Assembly (NCBI GenBank): GCA_023647555.1
Contig: JALRLY010000275.1
Span: 140,957-204,956 of the forward strand
DNA: 64,000 nt
From: Pancytospora philotis
Taxonomy: Eukaryota > Microsporidia
Reading direction: 5' to 3'
Numbering within the stretch: the first letter of the stretch is position 1; each line of letters begins with the position of its first letter. Position numbers and translations under genes: made by a program. Shown piece after piece: positions 7,609-15,143 of the stretch. A model generated the notes under the pieces. That model was not told the DNA's origin and searched no databases. It saw only the letters and a program-made list of their open reading frames with translations.

Positions 7609-10605
7609 TCACAGCTCGAGGACATCGGCCTTGGACTCCGTCCGCTCAGACTGCAGAGCATCGGCCGCCGGGAGAGCGCTGCTCTTGACGAAGCCGTCCG
7701 CCTCCAGCCGCCTGACGACCTCGCTGACGTCGTCCGTGCCCGCCGCGCCGGCGTGCGCGCAGCAGTACACACCGCTTTTCCTGAGCACCTTGAGCCGGTC
7801 GGACATGATTCTGCAGAGCGTGAGTCGGAATTCGGGGCTGAGCTCCGCCAGCATCGGGTAGATGTGCGCGAACACGCGCGCCAGCAGGATGAGCGAGTCG
7901 CTCAGGTAGTTCAGTATCTGCGCTGCGTAGCTCCGCAGGCGCTCCGGCCCGCCGTTGCATTTGTATAGCAGATACGCGAGCTTGTCGAAGTCGGCGAACA
8001 CGGGGTCGTCGAGCGGACAGCGGTCCTTGTGGATCTCCCTGACGACCCGCAGATTGAGCAGCGAGTTCGAGGCGGCAAACAGCCGCAGGAGGTTCTGTGC
8101 GTCCTTCAGCTGCTCCACGTAGCGCTCCGAGAACGCGAAGCCGCCGAACTCTGGCGTGGCGGTGTTCGCCAGCTCCTCGCTGCGGGGCCGCGCGGGCAGC
8201 TTAGCTATAGAAACAGCATGCGCGAGCGCATCAGCATCGGCGCAGCGGCACAGCAGGGTGAAGCCGTCGTCGTTGTACAGTGCGATGCCTCTGAACAACG
8301 CGATATCAGCGGCCGACAGGCTCGATTTGTGGCTGAGGTAGTGGAGCTTGGAGGCGTCGTCGAGGCGGCCGAGCAGGTCGGGCCTGCGATCGATGGCGCT
8401 GGAGAGCAGCTCGCCGCGGAGGAACGACGGATCGTCGAGCAGCGCGGCATTGTTGCCGATGAGCCGCGCAAGGAGCTCGCGCAGGAACGCCGCGTGGCCT
8501 CTGAAGTCCGAAGCGGAAAGGGCGGAGAGCAGGGTCTGGGCGTTCGCATTGAATGCCTGCCGCGACACGAAGGAGAGGCCCAGAAATGCCTCGACCACGC
8601 CGGTGAATGCAGGCGCGACGCGCTCGAGGGGGTCGGTGCCTCCCTCCGATTGGTCCGCTGCGGAGCGCGAGGAGACGAAGAGCGAGCGGATGTCCGAGAG
8701 CATGCCGGTCTTCGGCTTTTCGGCCTTGGCGAGGAGCCTGAGGAAGTCGGTCGCCAGCTCTGGGGTGAGAGCATACATGCCTGTGTAGCAGATGCAGGCA
8801 GATATGGCCCTGGGCGCGTTTGCCTTGTGCCGGGCGATGTACTCGGCCAGTATCGCGCCCGAGCCCAGCAGGCCGCAGGTCCGGGCAAACGCGTCCGCTT
8901 CCATGAAGAAGTAGGAGCGGAACGAGCGCGCAAACAAGATGCGGTAAGCAAGCAGCACGCAGCCGCCGCACAGGTCGAGCAGAGGCGCCTCGGACGCTTC
9001 GGCGTTATCGCTGCCGCCCAGCTCCTGCATAAGCGCCGCGCCCGGGGCCTCCCAGGAAATGGAAGCGGCGGCGTCGGGCTGCTCTGCGGCGCAAAGTGGC
9101 TGCGCATCCGGGCAGCTGAATGGCGGCCCCTCGGCCAGGCGCTGGCTCAGGAGGAACTTGTCGAAGCTGTCCGTCCAGGCCGTGGGGAACTTGATCTCGT
9201 AGTCGCGGATGCTGATGTAGTAGGCGCACAGGAGGTCCTTGTCCGCGACATCGCGGCCGCCCGCGCTGACGAGGCGGTGGTACTCGTCGAACGACGGCTT
9301 CTTCTCGAGCAGCGGGTTGTGCAGCATGGTGTTGAGCACGACGAAGCTGTAGGCGAGGCTCTTGTAGCCGTCGAACGTCTCCGTGTCCGCGGCCAGCGCC
9401 GGGTCGTTCTGCGCGAGGAAGGCAGACACGAAGACGCTGATGATCCGCTCGATGATCTGCGACTCGCCGATGAGGTGGAAGGAGGCGAGGAAGGTCCTCA
9501 GCGCCTCCAGCAGGTCGAGCTTGGCGAAGCTGAAGGACTCTGCGAACGCCACAAGAGCGGCGCTGTTCTTCGCCGAGCACACGAGCTCTCCCAGTGCGCG
9601 CAGGTTCGTGCGCGGCGAGATCCGCAGCTGCCCGGGCGCGAGCGGCCCGAGCTTCCCGGTCTCGTTGAAGGACTCGATCGCCTCGCCGAAGCGCCGCTTG
9701 CTCAGCACCGATTGCGCGACACGCGCAGCCGCGTCTCGGCAGTCCGCTGCGCCCGCACGGTTGGCGCAGCGGTCGCCGGCCAGCGCCGTGTGCCGCTGCA
9801 TATCGGCGGACAGGCACGCAAGGATGTCATCCGCGGCGCCAAAGTGGCTCCGCGCGAGGTCCTTCATGTAGTAGACGCAGTCGAAGCGGTAGAACATCTC
9901 GGCGATCGTGTAGGGGCTCGCCACGCCCCAGCGCCCGATCAGCCAGTCGCACGCATGGCCGGCCTCGCCGCGCACCAGCTGGTACACGAGCTCGCGCGTG
10001 TGCGGCACCTCGTAGCCGATCTTCGCCAGGCGCGCGCCCAGGCCGCGGAAGTCGACGAGGAACTCCCGGAGGAACGGGAAGTTCGCGTAGAACTGGCGCT
10101 GCATGAAGAGCTCGACGAAGCCCGAGCGCAGCACGGCAGAGAAGCCCTCGTAGACGGCCGGGTCGAAGCACAGCCCGTTCTCGATGAGGTACAGGTACCT
10201 GTAGAAGATCTCCGCCCGCTGCTTCTCGTCGAGCAGCGCGTACGCCCGCCCGACCAGCCCGAAATAGGCGGTGGCCAGCGCGCCGAGGTACTTGTCCTGC
10301 GCCGTGAACTTCAGGCCGACGAGCGCCGCGCCGTCCAGCCCGGCATAGGGCGCGGGCCCGCCGGGGCTGCAGGGGTGCGCGCGCATGATGCTGAGCAGGT
10401 GGAGAAGCTCCTTGTTGCTCAGCTTGCTCAGAGCCAGGGCGCGGCTGTACAGCTCCGGGAGCCCGCAGTCCCTGGTCTGCTGCAGGAGCGCCCTCATCTC
10501 CTTCGAGGCCGACAGCGGCGGCTGCCCAAACAGCGCGCGCACCGCCGCCGCGCTGATCGCGCGCCGCCCATCGTCTGGCAGAGTTTTTCTGTCGCCGTCA
10601 CTCAT
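7609..10605 (-). CDS. Sec7-domain Arf guanine-nucleotide exchange factor
   Basis: A 998-residue protein with a recognisable Sec7 domain at residues ~298-475, the module that loads Arf GTPases with GTP at Golgi and endosomal membranes to recruit vesicle coats. The motif FHLIGESQ (376-383) corresponds to FRLPGEAQ and keeps the catalytic glutamate (E381). The second signature LNTMLHNPLLEKKP (~424-437) corresponds to LNTDLHNP. The helical N-terminal and long C-terminal regions are diverged, so I cannot separate the Gea/GBF1 and Sec7/BIG types; the size is half that of the yeast proteins. The start has GACCCCTGA before the ATG. The long opposite-strand open frame over this gene is a composition artefact. 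Confidence 0.85.
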   Translation of the reverse strand: MSDGDRKTLPDDGRRAISAAAVRALFGQPPLSASKEMRALLQQTRDCGLPELYSRALALSKLSNKELLHLLSIMRAHPCSPGGPAPYAGLDGAALVGLKFTAQDKYLGALATAYFGLVGRAYALLDEKQRAEIFYRYLYLIENGLCFDPAVYEGFSAVLRSGFVELFMQRQFYANFPFLREFLVDFRGLGARLAKIGYEVPHTRELVYQLVRGEAGHACDWLIGRWGVASPYTIAEMFYRFDCVYYMKDLARSHFGAADDILACLSADMQRHTALAGDRCANRAGAADCRDAAARVAQSVLSKRRFGEAIESFNETGKLGPLAPGQLRISPRTNLRALGELVCSAKNSAALVAFAESFSFAKLDLLEALRTFLASFHLIGESQIIERIISVFVSAFLAQNDPALAADTETFDGYKSLAYSFVVLNTMLHNPLLEKKPSFDEYHRLVSAGGRDVADKDLLCAYYISIRDYEIKFPTAWTDSFDKFLLSQRLAEGPPFSCPDAQPLCAAEQPDAAASISWEAPGAALMQELGGSDNAEASEAPLLDLCGGCVLLAYRILFARSFRSYFFMEADAFARTCGLLGSGAILAEYIARHKANAPRAISACICYTGMYALTPELATDFLRLLAKAEKPKTGMLSDIRSLFVSSRSAADQSEGGTDPLERVAPAFTGVVEAFLGLSFVSRQAFNANAQTLLSALSASDFRGHAAFLRELLARLIGNNAALLDDPSFLRGELLSSAIDRRPDLLGRLDDASKLHYLSHKSSLSAADIALFRGIALYNDDGFTLLCRCADADALAHAVSIAKLPARPRSEELANTATPEFGGFAFSERYVEQLKDAQNLLRLFAASNSLLNLRVVREIHKDRCPLDDPVFADFDKLAYLLYKCNGGPERLRSYAAQILNYLSDSLILLARVFAHIYPMLAELSPEFRLTLCRIMSDRLKVLRKSGVYCCAHAGAAGTDDVSEVVRRLEADGFVKSSALPAADALQSERTESKADVLEL

Positions 10606-10843
10606 TCAGGGGTCTGGTGTGCACAGGGTGAAGTGGCAGCCAGGACGCAGCCAGCGCGCCCGTGCGGCGCGGCAGGGAAAGGCAGAGTTGGTGAAGCCAA
10701 TGAAGCCGCAGGGGCAGACATCGCCGCAGGCGGAGCCCATCCCGGCCGCCCAGCCAGGAAATCGCTCCGGGCAGGAAAGCCGCGGGACAGCCGCGGCGCA
10801 GAGCGTCGGATCTAAAAATTTAATATTGGCATCTCGCGCCCGC

Positions 10844-11302
10844 CTAGTAGTACTTAGGCACGTGGTCGATAAAATTTTTCCAGTAGTAAATTTTGTCGCC
10901 AGGAATGTTCTTCTCTATGATGTCGATCAGCGTGAGCACGTCGATGGTCCCGTGCTTGTCCTTCGCGCGGCGGTCGCTCTCGACGGGCGACGACGAGTGC
11001 CGGTCCTCCTCCTTGCTCTCGCGGTTGTTGCGCTGGTTCTGGAACCAGATCTGGATGCCGCGGTTCGTGTGGTTGAGCAGCAGCGCGAGGTCGTCGCGCG
11101 TCTGCTTCGACGGGAAGCGCGTCAGGCGGAACACCTCCTTGAGCACGCTCTTCTGGAACTCGTTCTTCTGCGTCCGCAGATTCCGGAAGTCGCCGTTGCT
11201 CTCGTCGTTCTTCATCTTGAGCAGCCCGAGCACGGCCTGCAGGTTCCGCTTGCGCGCGCGCTCCTTGTGCCCGTCGTAGTCCGTGCACGCTTGCGAAAAC
11301 AT
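10844..11302 (-). CDS. Homeodomain transcription factor
   Basis: A 152-residue nuclear DNA-binding protein. The C-terminal half carries a homeodomain (~residues 45-105) whose recognition helix reads GIQIWFQNQRNNRES, clearly the WFQNRR signature but with Gln in place of the first Arg and NN in the usual basic stretch. Helix 1-2 residues (EFQKSVLKEVFRLTRFPSK) also fit. Microsporidia are known to encode about a dozen such proteins. The start MFSQACTDYD is chosen because CAGCCC directly precedes it. The longer in-frame start at 11335 would place the AAAAATTTT promoter element inside the coding sequence (it would encode MKNFN). Confidence 0.88.
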   Translation of the reverse strand: MFSQACTDYDGHKERARKRNLQAVLGLLKMKNDESNGDFRNLRTQKNEFQKSVLKEVFRLTRFPSKQTRDDLALLLNHTNRGIQIWFQNQRNNRESKEEDRHSSSPVESDRRAKDKHGTIDVLTLIDIIEKNIPGDKIYYWKNFIDHVPKYY

Positions 11303-12095
11303 GGGCTGCAGACCATATGTATTAAAATTTTTCACTAATTTAATTATGAATTAATTCCGCGCGCGCAACGCCCGGGCCGCTGCAGCTAGCCGGCGCGGCG
11401 GCCGGTGGTGCCATTTGAAGGCTTATAAACGGGAATTCACCATGCGAGGTGGCGCACATGTCGGCCGGGCGCTCGCAAGACTGCCACCGCTACGACCGCA
11501 CTCGGTACTCAAACTGCGGTGCGGTCAGAGCGCGCACTGGCGCGCCCGCAGGGCTCATATTCGCTCGTGCGTTATTTTGATTTTTTTCATCAGCTAAGAA
11601 ATTTGACACGTCAATGAAAAAATATTAATAGAAATGCTGCTCACCAGCAGAGGTTCTCGGGCCGGGCGCTCGCGGTGCCGACTGGCCTGAGATAGTATGC
11701 GAGAGCGGCAGCTGCACAGTGGTACGGGTGTGCTGTTAGTCTGTGTGCAGTATTTTCTTACTGGCGCTTATGCGGCACAACGCACCGATGAATACCTTCC
11801 TTCGGGTAGCGGCTATTTCTCAGAAAAGCATAGGGTTTCCGCTGATGCACAGGCTTGTAGGCGGCCTCAGTTGGGCTCGCGTGTTTGCTCTAGCTAAGAT
11901 GTCTGCAACTAGCCTGAAAGCAGCATGCACAAAGTGATCTGCTTATGCGAGCAGCTCCGAAGCCGGAGGCGCTACCCGGCGTACGAAGTGGATGCGCCTG
12001 CGTCTTATACTCCATTTTTTCAACAGCTCTATGTAGCTTTATCGGTGCACGCCACCGATAAAATTTGCATAAAAGGCAGGTTCGATGCAGCCCCA
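11303..12095. other. Intergenic region at the left edge of accessory island 1
   Basis: About 790 bases with no supportable gene. A frame at 11697-11897 starts with a signal-peptide-like stretch (LLVCVQYFLTGAYAAQ) but has no promoter signal and no homologue here; it may be a relic. The family A promoter element AAAATTTGC lies at 12060-12068, with CCCC at 12091-12094. Confidence 0.45.
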
Positions 12096-13451
12096 ATGAA
12101 GCTGGGAGCTATACCGTGCTTGCTGCTTGCGCAGTTCTGCGTGCCCAAAGCAGCTATTAAAATGCCGGAGTTCAAGAAAGTTGATTATTATCATTTTGGC
12201 AATGTGCGTCTCGCAGAACTCAGTGAGCTCGAGAAACGCATTTTAGACCCGCTATACCGACACTGCGCAGCGTACGCATGCCCTGAGTGTCCGCTTGCCG
12301 CGATCGATGAGCGGCTTACGCAGATCGCCACGGATGAGAAATCGCGCGGTATCGTACTGACGGTGCTTGCTGAGTACGCCTATCCTGCGCTGCTCGAGCG
12401 GAAATTGCTGGCAGAGTTCGGCTACGCGAGTCACTTGCTGTTGCGTAAGCTTTTTCGCGGGCGTTATGCCTACGGCCTCAACCTCGCGCCCGGGACGCTT
12501 TGTGCGTGCAGCCTACGCCGGGAATTCACACGGCGAGTTGCCCGCTCCCTGGAAAAGCTGAGGAAAATCAACGGGGTCGTATCAGAGGCACTGGCATCGG
12601 ATGCCAGTATGGGGCTCACGCGGCTTGTCGAGACAGGCGGAGAGCACAGCGGCTCAGTAGACTTGGCGATTTATATGCTTCGCGTGATGGGGAGCCTGGG
12701 CGCTGCTCTGCTGACCACGGCATTCCAGCAGCTGGTTGATTCGTGGGCCGGCGATATCCACCGCCGCGAGAAGCTGCTGCCGGTGGTCACTGGTGTCATT
12801 CGGATCGTGCAGCAGCCAAAGATGTTCGATGAAAAAGCGCAACAAGGTATGCGTAAGCATGTTGTGGAGTATGTCATGCGTACGAACGAACCGGAGTGCT
12901 TCAGCCTGTTCAACGGGTTCTACATGACGTACAATATCACCCAGTATGTCTTCGGGCTTGTGGACAGACAAAAATATGCAGGCGTCGACCCGTGGCTCAT
13001 CCTGAACTACATTGAATACTCAAATACATTAGAAAGGAGTGAGGATAGAAGTGAGAGACTGTTTGACGCCCTGTTGCCCTCATTCGCCGAGTTCCATGTC
13101 TCTAAAACCAGTTGGAACAGCGATGCGCGGTTCTTCAACGCAATATCGTACAGATGGCTGCTTAGGATGTTCGATGATCTGCATGCCAGCGCTGCCAAGT
13201 ATGCCAATTTAAGCGAGCTCATGGAAGACTATATGAAAATGCTGGGCTATCCCGTGTTTATTGACATGCTGAAGGCGGAGCAGATCGCTCCCAAACGCAA
13301 AAAGCTCGTAATTTTTATGCTCAAGCACCAAAAAGAGGAGAAGATGCTGCAGTACAAAGAAATGCTCTATCATAGCATCAATACTGATAATGCAATGAGC
13401 AATCATATTGTATCGATATTGAGATTGCTTGCGCGATTGTATAGTATTTAA
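12096..13451 (+). CDS. Secreted family A protein, member 1 (451 aa)
   Basis: I do not recognise this family outside the window. The chosen start (preceded by AAAATTTGC and GCAGCCCCA) gives a clean signal peptide, MKLGAIPCLLLAQFCVPKA, and no other membrane segment, so secretion is likely. It aligns along its length with the genes at 56295 and 58171. Shared blocks are ELEKRILDPLYR near the N-terminus, YASHLLLRKLFRG near residue 120, and a C-terminal module beginning WNSDARFFNAISYRWLLRMF at residue 340 and ending with a KLVIFMLKHQ helix. The WNSD/WKDD block sits at residues 339-340 in all three paralogues, so spacing is conserved despite sequence divergence. The protein appears all-helical. Less GC-rich codon use than the housekeeping neighbours suggests different constraint. 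Confidence 0.8.
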   Translation: MKLGAIPCLLLAQFCVPKAAIKMPEFKKVDYYHFGNVRLAELSELEKRILDPLYRHCAAYACPECPLAAIDERLTQIATDEKSRGIVLTVLAEYAYPALLERKLLAEFGYASHLLLRKLFRGRYAYGLNLAPGTLCACSLRREFTRRVARSLEKLRKINGVVSEALASDASMGLTRLVETGGEHSGSVDLAIYMLRVMGSLGAALLTTAFQQLVDSWAGDIHRREKLLPVVTGVIRIVQQPKMFDEKAQQGMRKHVVEYVMRTNEPECFSLFNGFYMTYNITQYVFGLVDRQKYAGVDPWLILNYIEYSNTLERSEDRSERLFDALLPSFAEFHVSKTSWNSDARFFNAISYRWLLRMFDDLHASAAKYANLSELMEDYMKMLGYPVFIDMLKAEQIAPKRKKLVIFMLKHQKEEKMLQYKEMLYHSINTDNAMSNHIVSILRLLARLYSI

Positions 13452-13825
13452 AAATTGGCTGTCTGCGTTGCCCTCTTTTCTCGTATTTCAGGTGCATCAA
13501 TGAATAAACGCATTATGGCATTGGATGATTCATTTTAAGGCTAGGAGTAGATACATGCGAAGTACCGCAGCAGTAGCCGATACAGCTCGGCATGTGGTTT
13601 CGTAGCGCCGCGACTATGAAGGCCCCAATTGCATGATAGTGTCTTTTCAACTGGATTACGCACTGTTCATTCGACTAAGCTTTCAGCGCTGCACGTTTAT
13701 GCGCGCATGATTAGCATAGAAAATAAATGCAGTTCTTATAATGGCTTATATACTGCCAAGTCAAAGCGGTGCGGCCCGAGCCTTACAATATGGCATCAGA
13801 CCGGATGTTTTATTTGAATGCATGG
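13452..13825. other. Intergenic region
   Basis: About 370 bases between the family A gene and the glutaminase-like ORF on the opposite strand. I see no coding or RNA signal. Confidence 0.5.
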
Positions 13826-14677
13826 TCAGCCTGCTTTCGCCGTCCACTCTGGCTCGGCGCCGTTCGCTGTGCGTACCCAGACTGCGCCGTCGCTGACGAC
13901 CGCTGTGTCGCCGGTCCGCAGCTGCATCGTGCTCTTGACTGCGCGCGTGAAGATGCTGTCTGTCCCTGAGCTGATCTCTACGTGGTGTCCGCGGGCCTGC
14001 AGCACGTATAGGCTCTGCCCTGGCGCCATTGCGAAGCGCGGACGGCGGTTGCCGACGCCGATATACAGGGGCACGCCGCGCGAGCAGCAGAGGAGCTGGC
14101 CGGGGAAGTGCGGCGACACCGCGGCTATGGCGTAGCAGCCCACACAGCGCTCGGTCACTCTTCCACACAGCTCCTCGAACGAGCAGCCTGCGCTTGCAGG
14201 CCCGCGCTGGACACTCCGGTAGCTGCGCATGAACAGTTCAGAGAACAGCGCAGCATGCGTAGCGAACCCGCTTCTTGCCGGCCCCTCAGCACGTGCCTCC
14301 TCCATGAGCGCAAGTGTATTCGTGAGCAAGCCGTTGAAGGCGACGGCAAAGTGCGCCGTCTGTGGCGCCCCCACTTGATCACTGGGCAGCGGGAAATCCC
14401 TGTCGTGCATGCCAGCCTGGACGAGGCCTATATTGGCTACGGATTTAGAAGCTCGCGCTCCGAGGCCCGTCTCACGGATGCAGGTGCACAAACGCCTGGC
14501 TGCCTCGGCTCCGGCATAATCAGCCGTTAGCAGTTGCCCATCATCGCCGATAAAGGCAAAACTGGCATAATCGCCGGCTGGGTGGGCGAGCGAAATGAGG
14601 CTGTGCGCCAGCACGCTGAGAATATCTCTGGTGCCCGTGGAAGCTGGGTAGTTGGCGAGCGCGTAAAAGCAGCTCAT
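13826..14677 (-). CDS. Degenerate GFAT-type class II glutaminase domain, isomerase missing
   Basis: The 283-residue ORF aligns with the N-terminal glutamine amidotransferase domain of glucosamine-6-phosphate synthase (Gfa1/GlmS), which supplies amino sugar for chitin. Matching blocks are HFAVAFNGLLTN (cf. HNGIIEN), CVGCYAIAAVSPHFPGQLLC (cf. LRGAYG...RHPD), SRGVPLYIG (cf. SGSPLVIG) and RTGDTAVVSDG (cf. EGDIA). Catalytic features look lost: the nucleophile cysteine should be residue 2 (MCGI), but here the protein starts MSCF; the THTRWATHG loop reads NIGLVQAGMHD; and the SETDTE motif reads GFATHAA. The SIS isomerase half is absent. No AAATTT/CCC signal precedes the start. It may be an intact-frame relic of a duplicated GFA1 or a repurposed pseudoenzyme; the reading frame is long enough that decay, if any, is recent or opposed by selection. 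Confidence 0.6.
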   Translation of the reverse strand: MSCFYALANYPASTGTRDILSVLAHSLISLAHPAGDYASFAFIGDDGQLLTADYAGAEAARRLCTCIRETGLGARASKSVANIGLVQAGMHDRDFPLPSDQVGAPQTAHFAVAFNGLLTNTLALMEEARAEGPARSGFATHAALFSELFMRSYRSVQRGPASAGCSFEELCGRVTERCVGCYAIAAVSPHFPGQLLCCSRGVPLYIGVGNRRPRFAMAPGQSLYVLQARGHHVEISSGTDSIFTRAVKSTMQLRTGDTAVVSDGAVWVRTANGAEPEWTAKAG

Positions 14678-15118
14678 TGTGTATACCGCTCAATGGTTTT
14701 CAAGTCGCCGGCCCACCATCTGATGGGCGGACCCGGCCACGCACCACTGATGCTCTGCGTCGTCGCGGGATGATCAACGCTGCCGCAGGCGTTTCTAACA
14801 ATTCGAAGAGCCACGGTGCTTCGGCTAGCAACAATTGCTAATCTGCCAATGGTTTGCCTGACAGGCGGCGGTTCAGGCGCACAGTGCCTCCAGTTTGTCA
14901 AAATTTTGCAAACGCGGCCGGCGGGATGCGAGTGCTTATACAAACAGAGCAGCCGCATTCGGTGCGCGGCCTGAAAAACAGACCAGCATATACAGACTGC
15001 CGCAGCTACCTGCCCATATTGGCATTCAGATGGGTGTTTTTGCCGCTTACTTAGATTGGATACCACTTGTGCTGATTGGACGCACCTGCTTTGATCGGCT
15101 GGCTGTCGCTGATATGAA
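14678..15118. other. Intergenic region upstream of family B gene 1
   Basis: About 440 bases. The family B frame is open upstream to 14895, but that extension has no signal peptide and would bury the promoter, so I treat it as non-coding. Confidence 0.5.
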
Positions 15119-15143
15119 AAAATTGCAACGGCAGCCCATGCCC
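15119..15143 (+). promoter_or_regulatory. Family B gene 1 promoter block
   Basis: AAATTGCAACGGCAGCCC followed by ATG and a second CCC-ATG. The core GCAACGGCAGCCCA is identical to that before the family B gene at 59828, so the promoter was duplicated together with the gene. Confidence 0.6.

Noticed and set aside
8029..10815. 928-codon plus-strand ORF opposite the ArfGEF
   Set aside because: High GC with G/C third positions leaves antisense frames open. The translation is Arg/Val/Glu/Gln-rich without motifs, while the minus strand has a clear Sec7 domain.
11697..11897. 66-codon signal-peptide-like ORF
   Set aside because: No AAATTT/CCC signal and no similarity to families A-C; a chance frame or unrecognisable relic.
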